Of a stretch of 64,000 nucleotides of DNA, positions 52,214 through 60,213 are shown piece by piece. The stretch comes from an uncultured Shimia sp. (lineage in GTDB: Bacteria > Pseudomonadota > Alphaproteobacteria > Rhodobacterales > Rhodobacteraceae). The notes under the pieces are model-generated. The model was not told where the DNA came from and ran no database searches. It saw nothing but the letters and a program-made list of their open reading frames with translations. Position numbers and translations under genes: made by a program. Each line of letters begins with the position of its first letter. Within the stretch, counting starts at the first letter, position 1. The stretch is from the NCBI RefSeq assembly GCF_947498095.1, contig NZ_CANMJE010000007.1, positions 1 through 64,000 of the forward strand, in the 5' to 3' direction.

Positions 52214-53409
52214 TCTGCAGCCACCTCTGGCTTTTGATGCAGTTCTGGAAATGCAGATAGAACGAACTGGACCAAATGCTCAGTTGGACACACAAGAGCA
52301 TCGGTGACAGGCAATTCAAGTCTTTGACTGTATGCCGTGATAGCTGTTGTGATCGCAGCCTCTGACATGCCCTCGTGATTGATCGTTAGGCCGATCACCT
52401 TGGTATCGGCAAAGGATTCTATTAGGGCAATCTCAGTTGCAGGGTCAGGCATGGGCATATCGGGAAAGTCGCACCGATGTACGCGCTCTGGAGCGTGTTG
52501 AAGGATGACCGCGTCGGGTTGGCTGCCGCGCAAAATGAATGCCGACGTGCAAAAAGCCGGATGGCTAAGGGCCCCTTGGCCTTCAATCAAGATAACATCC
52601 GGTTGTTCACCGTCAGATGCTGCGACGATGGCGCCCTCCAACTCACCACAACAAAACTGAGGCGGAACCGCGTCCATTGCCACACCATATATTGCGCCCT
52701 GCATCAGCCCTGTCTGACCGGTGCCAACAAGAACGGTTTTGATGTTCAGAGCATTCAAAGCATGTGCAAGAACGGTTGCAGTTGTCCGTTTACCTATTGC
52801 GCAATCGGTGCCAAGAACGGCAATTCGAACCGCATGGACATCCGCAACACTACCGTCAAAAAGGCGCATGTCTTTGCTGAGTTTTGGTTTGCGAATGTCG
52901 CGGATGGTGACGCCCTTAGACTTGGCAAACATTGCAATTTCAGTGTCATCACTCAGATATTCATGTAACCCGCTGACAATGTTCATGCCAAGGGCAATGG
53001 CATCCAAAACGACATCCCGGTCCGTCTGGGACAACTTGCCAGTGGACGGCGCCATTCCGTAGATCATCGTATTGGGAATCGCTGGCTCATGAATGACCGC
53101 AGCTTCGAGGGTCGGAAATATGGGCACATTGTTGATGATACCGTCCAAAATCTGGCCGCTATCTGACCCGCCATATTCGCTATCGACCACCGAAACGATG
53201 CGGTAGGCCTGCGAATGCCGGACAAGTCCATTTGCCGTTTTGCCGTCAATCTTTGAAAAATTCCCTTCGCAATACACAATCGCAGTGGGTGCTTTAGAGA
53301 TGTGTAGCTTAGGTGTGATAGCCGCTGAAGCGACCAGATTGCAGAAAGGTGTTTGTTTACCCTTGGCATTCCCCAAAGTGGTGGGCGCTGCTTCAATTTC
53401 ATGTTCCAT
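52210..53409 (-). CDS. DUF1611 protein (DgcN-like)
   Basis: A 399-residue protein with the DUF1611 plan: an N-terminal Rossmann-like part (TAIVYCEGNFSKIDGKTANGLVRHS, IVSVVDSEYGG), then a P-loop domain with GTDCAIGKRTT at 200-210 and IEGQGALSHPA. Known relatives include DgcN, a D-glutamate N-acetyltransferase working with DgcA. Here the partner is a PLP racemase instead of a DgcA epimerase. AAAGGA precedes the start. The coupled pair suggests D-amino-acid use or synthesis. Confidence 0.85.
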   Translation of the reverse strand: MEHEIEAAPTTLGNAKGKQTPFCNLVASAAITPKLHISKAPTAIVYCEGNFSKIDGKTANGLVRHSQAYRIVSVVDSEYGGSDSGQILDGIINNVPIFPTLEAAVIHEPAIPNTMIYGMAPSTGKLSQTDRDVVLDAIALGMNIVSGLHEYLSDDTEIAMFAKSKGVTIRDIRKPKLSKDMRLFDGSVADVHAVRIAVLGTDCAIGKRTTATVLAHALNALNIKTVLVGTGQTGLMQGAIYGVAMDAVPPQFCCGELEGAIVAASDGEQPDVILIEGQGALSHPAFCTSAFILRGSQPDAVILQHAPERVHRCDFPDMPMPDPATEIALIESFADTKVIGLTINHEGMSEAAITTAITAYSQRLELPVTDALVCPTEHLVQFVLSAFPELHQKPEVAAE

Positions 53410-53508
53410 AGTTAATCCTTTGCATAGCTAACGCACCGAGCTTGTCCACCGGGCAAACAAGCAGGCAGGCTTTTGGAGTCGTGAGAGCAAAACCGAAGTT
53501 TTGCAGGC

Positions 53509-54255
53509 CTAGTTTTTCAAGACGCACAGACCTTTGGATTTCTGGAAATTCCTGTGACATTCCCATCCACTACCCGATCGGTCGAGGTGAGCATTTTCGG
53601 GCAATTCAATGGCTTCACATCCGCCATTTGAAACTGAAAAGCCACGCTCACACTTCCATCCAGGTCCATAACTTGCGGCGCTAAGGTATGCGTTTTGTGG
53701 AATAACCACTGCCTCGCATTTTCCGTCATTGCGAAGGAAACCACGTTCGCAAACCCATCGTTTTCCCGAGCCGGATGCGTTCAGGTATGCGTTGTCTGGC
53801 ACAATGATTTTTTGGCACTCATCATCAATTCTCTGATACTCTCGCAGACAATGCCATCGTTCACCCGATGGAGCCAAATAACCACCTTCAGGCACCACAA
53901 CCTTCACGCAGGAAGACTCTCGAGTTCTCCGGAAGCCATGAATGCAACTCCATCCTTCTCCATAAGATCGATAGGTTAAGTATGCGTTGTCTGGCACAAC
54001 AATGGCCACGCATGTGTTTTCGTGGGGTCGAAAAGCAAAGTCACATTCCCACCCACTTCCGTAGGACTTGGCGTGCGCGTTGTCTGGCAAGACGCCAGTA
54101 GATGATTGCGCAAGTACTGGGCTGATCACAAGAAACGACAGGCAAACTGTTAATGCCCAAACCGAAATCCAGGACGCTGTGCCAAAGTGCTTTGGTATTG
54201 TAAGGCGCGCTGAAAGTGCAGCACGCCTCAGATGAAGAATGGCTCTAGGACGCAT
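53509..54255 (-). CDS. exported protein with six Cys-containing tandem repeats
   Basis: A 248-residue protein. After a long basic lead and a signal sequence (WISVWALTVCLSFLVISPVLAQ) the whole mature part is six imperfect repeats of about 32 residues with the pattern P-x-NAYL-x-GxxWxC-x-x-GF-x7-C-x-x-V. Each repeat has two Cys, likely one disulphide. Similar repeats occur in alphaproteobacterial exported proteins, but I know no function. The ATG at 54255 overlaps the preceding gene by 11 bases, so it is coupled; the third repeat departs most from the pattern (PEGGYL). Confidence 0.75.
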   Translation of the reverse strand: MRPRAILHLRRAALSARLTIPKHFGTASWISVWALTVCLSFLVISPVLAQSSTGVLPDNAHAKSYGSGWECDFAFRPHENTCVAIVVPDNAYLTYRSYGEGWSCIHGFRRTRESSCVKVVVPEGGYLAPSGERWHCLREYQRIDDECQKIIVPDNAYLNASGSGKRWVCERGFLRNDGKCEAVVIPQNAYLSAASYGPGWKCERGFSVSNGGCEAIELPENAHLDRSGSGWECHRNFQKSKGLCVLKN

Positions 54256-54598
54256 CCAAATCCAGCCCCTCAATACAGGCAACCGCAAGATCAGAGTTTG
54301 GCTTCTCAGCTCCGGGAGGTGTTGCCCAACCAGCTTCCATGACCGCCTTGCGACGGGTATATCCAGTGGCCTCTCGAATTGTTGCCAGTTTCCCGATCCG
54401 ATCAGGATCGGTAGCAGCCATATCCAGACACATAGGCACCATAGCTTTGGTAACTTCTTCGTTGGCAAAGGTTTTTGCCATTTTTGTGGCGGTACCGCCG
54501 GTTGTCCACCCGCCCCAAGAAAAGCCGAGGAAAGTCGCGGCAATAGCGCCGACAACTACGCCGTATACGGCGGGTTTAGTCCATTCAGGTAAGTTCAT
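54245..54598 (-). CDS. small membrane-anchored protein
   Basis: A 117-residue protein with an N-terminal helix (AVYGVVVGAIAATFLGFSWGGWTTGG) and a soluble part containing two Cys (PMCLDMAATDP and AVACIEG). It resembles small conserved proteins of Rhizobiales and Rhodobacterales with the pattern G-x-A-x-x-MAK-x-FA and VAP-C, which have no known function. Its start overlaps the upstream stop by ATGA and its stop overlaps the next start, so it is the middle of a tightly coupled three-gene unit. Confidence 0.7.
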   Translation of the reverse strand: MNLPEWTKPAVYGVVVGAIAATFLGFSWGGWTTGGTATKMAKTFANEEVTKAMVPMCLDMAATDPDRIGKLATIREATGYTRRKAVMEAGWATPPGAEKPNSDLAVACIEGLDLDAS

Positions 54599-54900
54599 TT
54601 TTGATCCTTTGACGGAGAAAGCGCCGCCTCACTGTTTTTTTGATTGATTGAACTCAGTTGGTCCTGCATCAGAGCGGTCTCAAGATCGCGATGATCTACT
54701 TTGAGAAGCTCAGGGTCGCCATTCCGTCCAAGAACTAAGAGGTGCGTTGCAATCCTTCGGGATGCCGTAAAACTACTCCCCTCCAGAACATCATCTTCAG
54801 CAAAAACTTCGTAATTGCCTGCAGGTAGTTCATCTTTGTGCCCGCCAATCACAAACGGGTAAATAAACGTCACAAAGGACGCGGTCGTGCTCGATGACAT
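54595..54900 (-). CDS. hypothetical protein, first gene of a coupled trio
   Basis: A 101-residue soluble protein. The segment FIYPFVIGGHKDELPAGNYEVFAEDDVLEGSSF suggests a small beta domain of a kind found in Rhizobiales hypothetical proteins; the C-terminal 30 residues are polar. The ATG at 54900 has GGAAGG upstream; a start ten codons earlier is less likely. It is coupled to the membrane-anchored gene by an ATGA overlap. No function can be assigned. Confidence 0.65.
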   Translation of the reverse strand: MSSSTTASFVTFIYPFVIGGHKDELPAGNYEVFAEDDVLEGSSFTASRRIATHLLVLGRNGDPELLKVDHRDLETALMQDQLSSINQKNSEAALSPSKDQK

Positions 54901-55376
54901 CGGCAGCCTTCCAATACGCTTGGCCCCCAAAAAGGGCTAAGACGCTGAATTTTCATGATGGAGGGAAGCAACTTGGTCTCGGCAGGCAAAACACCTGAAC
55001 AGATGAAAACGACTATCCCTTGTAAGGGACACATAGAGGATTGCTTCTGTTTTTACAATCGAAAGTAATTTCGGCAGTTGCGTTCAGGCTGTAAGCTGCT
55101 CGTTTTCGCTGAAGTGCCGGTGTTTAAGAATTGACCATTTTTCACACTGCAGAAGGCGTGAAAGAAAGTTTTCACCTACAGAATTTCAAAGGCTGCGCTA
55201 CGGCACCGGTAAACGAAATGAATGTCGGTTTTGAGCCGGAAGCAGTAATTGCCCCACTTTAACTGAACGGCAGCAAAGTCCGCATAGCTGACCTTGGTGC
55301 ACCACGCAGCGAAGGACGGCTTTCCGCCCTTAGTGACGCGTGCGCGGAGCCGCGGACGAACACGCCACCCACCTCG
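54901..55376 (-). repeat. gene-free space with an inverted interspersed repeat
   Basis: No gene is seen. At 55274-55296, on the minus strand, AAGGTCAGCTATGCGGACTTTGC is a close copy of the core at 11037, followed on that strand by other less conserved parts. Confidence 0.45.
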
Positions 55377-55703
55377 TTATTGTTTAGGAATAAGTGCAGC
55401 GAACTGGCGCACTTGCCTTGAAGTCCTACCCCCAACATCGCTCCTTGGCTTAGCCACCACAATTTGCTGATTGAGCGACACAGCCCCTGCCCGCCCGAAA
55501 GCGCGTTCGTGGGCGATCGCCAGCAATTTGATTTGCACGACGGGCTTGAGCCATCCGTCTGCCCCCCAGGCCGCATCATCATTGAGCAGGTCGCTCATTC
55601 TTCGCACGGCGATTTCACCGTTGGCCTGAATGGCATCTCGAACCTCTTTGGGCATGGCTGGCCGTCCATGTGGATTGCCCGACTGGCCTTTCTTGAACCG
55701 CAT
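55377..55703 (-). CDS. DUF5681-like protein
   Basis: A 108-residue protein opening with FKKGQSGNPHGRPAMPKEV, the signature of DUF5681, then a helical region (RRMSDLLNDD, WLKPVVQIKLLAIAHERAFGRAG). It lacks the long acidic tail of the copy at 19901-20356 and is not followed by a terminase gene. It may be a DNA-recognition or packaging accessory of the island or its helper phage. The ATG has GGGGTG upstream. It lies past the terminator of the primase operon and so has its own promoter. Confidence 0.75.
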   Translation of the reverse strand: MRFKKGQSGNPHGRPAMPKEVRDAIQANGEIAVRRMSDLLNDDAAWGADGWLKPVVQIKLLAIAHERAFGRAGAVSLNQQIVVAKPRSDVGGRTSRQVRQFAALIPKQ

Positions 55704-56066
55704 ATTTCACCCCCTGTTTCGCCCCTGTTAGCAGCGCGTCAGCCCTCTACATGCGCGAGGGCATGGTCTGTGCGTCTAATCCACGCCCCCGACCTCAATT
55801 CAGTCGACCTTCATATCATTGCGGACGAACACTCAGCATGACCTCAACTTAGCTGACTTCACTCTAGTCAAAAAGAATTTTATTAAATATGTCATATACT
55901 TAACGTATCGCTTCTCAGCGTGGCGGAGCATTTCTGGGGGCACTGGGGCGTGGGGCGATAACTTTTCATCCAGCCAGCTAAATGCACATACGTGCGTAGC
56001 GTAGTGAGTAGATATTTTTTTGTATTAGGTATTGAGAGCTATCGCCCCACGACCCTAGCCCTAGTG
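55704..56066. other. gene-free space
   Basis: About 360 bases with no supported gene, between the DUF5681-like start and the terminator of the helicase operon. It contains an AT-rich stretch (55860-55915) that may hold the DUF5681-like promoter. Confidence 0.35.
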
Positions 56067-56099
56067 AAAAACCCCGCAAAATAGGAACATTCTGCGGGG
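56067..56099 (-). terminator. intrinsic terminator of the primase-helicase operon
   Basis: On the minus strand CCCCGCA (56099-56093) pairs with TGCGGGG (56078-56072) over a 14-base loop, followed directly by TTTTT (56071-56067). It lies 37 bases past the helicase stop codon. Confidence 0.85.
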
Positions 56100-56135
56100 C
56101 GGGTGATCCCGGGGCAATACCGCATTTTGGGGCGA

Positions 56136-57542
56136 TCAAACCGCTTTGACGCCAAACGGGCGCGTTTTCTGGCGCAGCTTCAGACGTTCGACGTTGTCTA
56201 GGAGATGTTTTACCGCCTCTTCGACTTCCGTGAGGCTGGGGCGATACCCTATCTGGGGGCGATCAAGAAGGATGCGTGGCTGATGTCTATCGCCCCTTAC
56301 TCGCATCCGCCCACGCCCATCGCAGTGCGGCGCTTGGCGGGTGTGGTTGTTGACCCAAGACCGCACGATGTAGGTCAGTTTTGTGCCGTAGCTCATCGCC
56401 AATTTGTAGTTCGGCCCGCCGTGCTGTTTCAGAACCTCGCAGACAGCCGCGACGGTGACGATGCCGCCCGCGTTTAAGTCTTCGACGGTCTCTTCGATGG
56501 CGTCGTCCAGAGGGTCTTTGGCGTCTTGGGTCAGCGCGTCCTTTGCGGCGTTCTCTAGTGGCATGGACGCATTGAACTGCGACACCTCGCGGTCTTTCAG
56601 GAAATGGAAGATCGCGTCGAGGCGTTGGCCCTCTCGGGCGTCTGCCAACCAGCCCATGATCTCGGGGTGTGCGACACGCAAACCGACCGTGCTGCCCGAC
56701 AGCACCGAGAAGCGCCGATCCCCCGGCTCTAATGGCAGCGCACCCCCAAGGTTGGTGGCGAGCATGAAGCTGGTGAAGATGTCCGCGCTGTACTTATCCA
56801 CGCCCTTGGGTTCGATGGTCTCGACCCGCTTGTCTGGATCGACGAGTTCTTTCAGCTTGTTGTAGATCGTCTGCCGCGCCACGTAGTCGCTGTTCTCGTC
56901 TATCTCGCCGACAGAGATCAGCAGCGCATTGGCGAGGTGCGTGTTGAACTGTTTGGCGTTGGACCCGAAGAGGCTGGCCGCATCCATCGGCATGTGATGT
57001 CCGAGGACTTTGCCGAAGATATCGAACAGCGACCCCCGCCCCGTACCAAAGATCGGCGTATAGGACACTAGCGCGACCATACGTGCCTCTGGGTGTTGCA
57101 GCTTGTACGCCATCCAATCCAGTGCGTACTCCCAATCCTCGGGCGCGACATGGCGCACCAGAGTGACGAAATGCTCCGCGTCGGCGGGATCGCCCGCGCC
57201 TTCGGGCTGGTACGGTTTGTAGGTGTTGATGAACCCGTAGTCAGCGCCCGTTTCGGAACTGAAGCCAACGGGCAGGCGCGGGTCTAGGATCGGCGGTTTC
57301 ATTGTTGCGCGGGGGTTGCCCCGCAGCCATGTGGTCACGGGTGACGTGCGGACCTGCTCCTGCCCCCGGTATCGTACGTGGTCGAAGCGGGTCAGTTGGC
57401 CCTTCATACCCGCAACAGTGCAGAGCGGAAGATGATCTCCACCCTCAAGGTCGTACACCCCGCCCTTGGGGGCATACCAGACGAGGCGCTCTTGCAGCCC
57501 CAGTTCTTCGACCATATTTTGTTGTTCCAGTTCGTCGCTCAT
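56136..57542 (-). CDS. DUF5906 / D5-like helicase of the island
   Basis: A 468-residue protein of the phage/satellite primase-helicase class with a DUF5906 core: TPIFGTGRGSLFDIFGKVLG is a Walker A-like loop in which GTGRG replaces the common G-x-G-K-S, followed by SLFGSNAKQFNTHLANALLISVGEID with the Walker B-like end. A C-terminal region with a poly-basic HTH-like part follows. It probably drives replication of the excised island with the primase upstream. The start at 57542 overlaps that gene by ATGA. Confidence 0.82.
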   Translation of the reverse strand: MSDELEQQNMVEELGLQERLVWYAPKGGVYDLEGGDHLPLCTVAGMKGQLTRFDHVRYRGQEQVRTSPVTTWLRGNPRATMKPPILDPRLPVGFSSETGADYGFINTYKPYQPEGAGDPADAEHFVTLVRHVAPEDWEYALDWMAYKLQHPEARMVALVSYTPIFGTGRGSLFDIFGKVLGHHMPMDAASLFGSNAKQFNTHLANALLISVGEIDENSDYVARQTIYNKLKELVDPDKRVETIEPKGVDKYSADIFTSFMLATNLGGALPLEPGDRRFSVLSGSTVGLRVAHPEIMGWLADAREGQRLDAIFHFLKDREVSQFNASMPLENAAKDALTQDAKDPLDDAIEETVEDLNAGGIVTVAAVCEVLKQHGGPNYKLAMSYGTKLTYIVRSWVNNHTRQAPHCDGRGRMRVRGDRHQPRILLDRPQIGYRPSLTEVEEAVKHLLDNVERLKLRQKTRPFGVKAV

Positions 57543-58528
57543 TTTTTCTTCCCCCGGCGCTCGGCCAGCAGCCGCGCCTGTCTGATTTCGTGGCCTTCCC
57601 AACTCAGGTTGGGCGGGTTCTCATTTGGTGGGATGCCCGCCTTGACGAGCATGTCTAGGGTGCGGGTCCGCACGTCAGGGCCGCCCTGCGTCTCGACCCA
57701 ATCCAGCAGGTCGTTGGTGTCGTGCCCGTGGGTGTGCCAGCAGTTGAAGTGCCGCTTGATGTCGGTCTCGTCTGCGGGCTTGTAGCGGGTGCCATCTCGC
57801 CGCGACTGATCGGTATGCTCGTGATGCCACGGACACTCGATCTGATGCCAACCGCCGGACATCTCTTTCAGCAACATGCCGCGATCCTGTAGCCAATCGA
57901 AGACGTAATCCTCGACCGCGACACCGGGTGCGGCAGGCGTGGGCTTGTACCCCCTCACAGCGCGGTCATAGATCGCCTCTGCGACCCCCATTTGGTCTAG
58001 GAAGGTCTCCGCCTCGTAGGTCAGCGCCGGATCGAAGAACAGCAGCTCGGCGGCGTGTTTCTTGCCCAATGGTTTGGACCCCGGCAGGCGGTAGAGCCGA
58101 ACCAGATCGAGGCAGTTCGGATCGCAGTACTCGGCGGACCCGAGCGACGCCATGATGGTGGCGAACAGGTCCAAGTCTTGGCACGGCTTATCCAGCTTGT
58201 AGATGTAGGTGCTGTTGCCGGGGCTGGTCTCGATGATGGCGGACGCAGGTAGCAGTGGCCGCCGCGCCTTGGTGCCGACATCATCCAGCGCGATCACGCC
58301 CAGAGAGCGGACGTTGACGGGGCTTCGGAACGGGTTGCCGTTCTCGTTCAGTTTATCGCCCAGCATGGCCACACAGGCGTGTGTGTAGGGCGCTGTGGCG
58401 CGTGGGTGCCACTTGGTGACGGGGTAGCTCTGGCTCTTCGCTGTCCCGACCGTGCGGGCCACGATAACGTGACCCACAGGATCAGGATACAGACCAGCGA
58501 GGAACTCGCGGGTGCTGATGTCCTTCAT
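57539..58528 (-). CDS. primase-like protein of the island
   Basis: A 329-residue protein resembling the RepB-like primase or primase-polymerase group: LGVIALDDVGTKA is the probable catalytic D-D strand, and SPGNSTYIYKLD follows. The C-terminal half has a zinc-finger-like cluster, CPWHHEHTD then FNCWHTHGHD, characteristic of primases. It would start DNA synthesis for the DUF5906 helicase. The start at 58528 overlaps the 55-residue gene by ATGA. Confidence 0.78.
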   Translation of the reverse strand: MKDISTREFLAGLYPDPVGHVIVARTVGTAKSQSYPVTKWHPRATAPYTHACVAMLGDKLNENGNPFRSPVNVRSLGVIALDDVGTKARRPLLPASAIIETSPGNSTYIYKLDKPCQDLDLFATIMASLGSAEYCDPNCLDLVRLYRLPGSKPLGKKHAAELLFFDPALTYEAETFLDQMGVAEAIYDRAVRGYKPTPAAPGVAVEDYVFDWLQDRGMLLKEMSGGWHQIECPWHHEHTDQSRRDGTRYKPADETDIKRHFNCWHTHGHDTNDLLDWVETQGGPDVRTRTLDMLVKAGIPPNENPPNLSWEGHEIRQARLLAERRGKKK

Positions 58529-58692
58529 GACGCCGCCTCGCGCATATTGCTGATCTCGCCAACGTGCTCAGAGAAGCGGATCGCGTCGACGTCGCGCGAC
58601 CTCCAGCGTTTGGCCGGCCTCATCAGATCGGGGTTTTCGGCACCCTTGCAGTAGTCAGGGCCTTGAAGAGTAATAGATACAGAGTAGGACAT
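58525..58692 (-). CDS. 55-residue protein of the island replication operon
   Basis: A 55-residue basic protein with ATG at 58692 and AAGGGA upstream. It starts with a short beta-like segment (MSYSVSITLQGPDYC) and then a RPAKRWRSRDVDAIRFSEHVGE stretch. The ATGA overlap with the primase gene and the good ribosome site argue that it is real. It could be a small regulator of replication; there is no family evidence. Confidence 0.6.
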   Translation of the reverse strand: MSYSVSITLQGPDYCKGAENPDLMRPAKRWRSRDVDAIRFSEHVGEISNMREAAS

Positions 58693-58802
58693 AGGATTTT
58701 CCCTTATGTCTGCCTCCAAGTGGATTTGTGGATATTGCAGTCCCTCGGTCAGAAATGGCTGGGGGTTTCAACATCTCGATCCAGTGGAGAAATGTTGAAG
58801 AA

Positions 58803-58973
58803 TTAGGCGGCTACAGGTTTGAGGAGCGTGTCCTCGGGGTAGCGAACGACATTTGGCCCGAAGCGTACAAACTCGGGGCCTTTGCCGGCTTTGCGCCAGC
58901 GGTAAAGAGTGTGGATGTGGACGCCGAGCCGTGCTGCGGCCTCTTCGGTCGTCAATAGTTTAGGTAAAGCCAT
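58803..58973 (-). CDS. AlpA/MerR-type excisionase, 56 residues
   Basis: A 56-residue protein from ATG at 58973 to TAA at 58803, with a GAGGAG ribosome site. It is a minimal HTH_17/AlpA domain: LLTTEEAAARLGVHIHTLYRWRKAGKGPEFVRFGPNVVRY would be a winged-HTH with the W-R recognition helix. Such proteins act as excisionases or regulators of P4-type integrases. It is the first gene of the operon xis-like / 55-residue / primase / helicase. In the circular form of the island it would lie next to the integrase gene. Confidence 0.82.
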   Translation of the reverse strand: MALPKLLTTEEAAARLGVHIHTLYRWRKAGKGPEFVRFGPNVVRYPEDTLLKPVAA

Positions 58974-59324
58974 CGGTCGAGGCTCCTCTGTTCAGAGGAT
59001 GATGCGTCTGACTGGCTCCTTCACCAGCCTAGCTTCTTCACCCGCCGCAGGGCTTCTGCCGTTCAACTTAACCTTAACCGTTGATGTCGCAGCCGCGACC
59101 GTGCGTGGGTTCCTGGTGCGGTGCGACCCGCCGTGACCCGTCAATCTTTTGTCCATATGCCCGCCGACGGCGGGTTTGCACAACATCTTCTAACATCAAT
59201 AAACATTATTGTTGTGAGATCAACCCTCCACCGGCAAAAGAGGCGTGCGGTAGATATTTGGTAGACATGACACCCCTTTGAGCAGTCTAAGTCTTTGTTT
59301 TATATGAGGGCTTCCCTTCAAGTC
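58974..59324. other. gene-free right-end region of the island
   Basis: About 350 bases between the excisionase and tRNA-Leu, with no gene. It should contain the excisionase promoter and the arm side of the attachment site. Two GGTAGAYAT copies are listed separately. Confidence 0.5.
59249..59268 (+). repeat. candidate arm-type integrase sites, right end
   Basis: GGTAGATAT (59249-59257) and GGTAGACAT (59260-59268) are two direct copies 11 bases apart, about 57-76 bases from the tRNA repeat. They match the pair at 33402-33422 at the other end. Confidence 0.4.
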
Positions 59325-59411
59325 TGGTGCGGCCGAGAAGACTCGAACTTCCACGGGTGTTACCCCACAGCGACCTCAACGCTGCGCGTCTACCAATTCC
59401 GCCACGGCCGC
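59325..59411 (-). tRNA. tRNA-Leu (anticodon GAG), integration target
   Basis: On the minus strand the sequence begins GCGGCCGTGGCGGAATTGG and ends CGGCCGC-A-CCA, with CCA encoded at 59325-59327. The anticodon arm is CAGCG-TTGAGGT-CGCTG, anticodon GAG, decoding CUC/CUU. A class II variable arm is present (TGGGGTAACACCC). The final 16 bases are repeated at 33280-33295. The gene is intact, so integration restored its 3' end. Confidence 0.95.
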
Positions 59412-59722
59412 ACGCCTATAGCTTGGTGAGGCGGTCTATAGCGAGTCGCCTAAGCCTTGCCAAGCGGGAAATCGCATGGGCTTGGCCAATTTGTACAAAA
59501 CAAATGAGGGCAAAATACCGTTTTTCACAAAATGGAGAAAGCGAATGTGTTTACCGGGGCTTAACGCTTTGGCCTTCGCCAAGCACCAGCCCACAAATCC
59601 GGCGCCTCACAAAGTTTTGAGGCTGCATCGCGCTGACATGGCCTCCCCGGTCTCGGAAATCCCGACAATCGTGCTATCGTAGCCTTCAGAAGTTTCGGCG
59701 ATCCTCACAGGGAGAGACACCC
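59412..59722. other. intergenic, no gene seen
   Basis: About 310 bases between tRNA-Leu and the Tat-exported gene. It contains the promoters of both flanking genes and no supported frame. An AGGGAGAG ribosome site lies at its end. Confidence 0.45.
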
Positions 59723-60211
59723 ATGCCCTCTGCGACATTCACCCGCCGCGCAGTTATTCTCGCGGGATCCTCCGCCGCAATGTTGGGCGGCACAGGAGCG
59801 ATCGGTCCAGCGCAGGCCCAGAGTCTGAAGCCGACCAAATCCATGCGTGGTGGGGCAAACAATTACCTGCCGAACGCGCCAATCGTGAAACGCATTGGCG
59901 GTGGCGGTTTCTGGATGTCCGGCACGGTACGGCGCGCAGGCGACGGGGCACCGCTGGCCAACCAACGCATTCAGATCTGGGCTCACACCACCGAAGGCCA
60001 CGAGCGCGACCAGCGCAGCCATGGCGCCACGCTGACCGACAAGAACGGCGTCTTTCGCCTCGAGATGCCGCAGATCGTCCCGGCCTTTGGGCAGGCGCAT
60101 GGGCATCTGGCCTATGACAGTGGCGATTTCAAAACCGTGTTCCTGAGGCCCCTGATGTCGCGGTCCAGCGACACCCGGCTTGAGGCGCACTTTGTGTTGC
60201 AGCCAGTCTGA
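59723..60211 (+). CDS. Tat-exported intradiol-dioxygenase-fold protein
   Basis: A 162-residue protein with a twin-arginine-type signal (FTRRAVILAGSSAAML, cleavage near AQAQS). The mature part has a transthyretin/intradiol-dioxygenase-like beta fold: GGFWMSGTVRRAGDGAPLANQRIQIWAHT, TLTDKNGVFRLEMP and AHGHLAYD. The Tyr-Tyr-His-His iron set of true dioxygenases cannot be fully traced, so enzymatic activity is uncertain. The next gene, a ferric-reductase-like membrane protein, starts two bases after the stop, suggesting a functional pair at the periplasmic face. Confidence 0.78.
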   Translation: MPSATFTRRAVILAGSSAAMLGGTGAIGPAQAQSLKPTKSMRGGANNYLPNAPIVKRIGGGGFWMSGTVRRAGDGAPLANQRIQIWAHTTEGHERDQRSHGATLTDKNGVFRLEMPQIVPAFGQAHGHLAYDSGDFKTVFLRPLMSRSSDTRLEAHFVLQPV

Positions 60212-60213
60212 CC

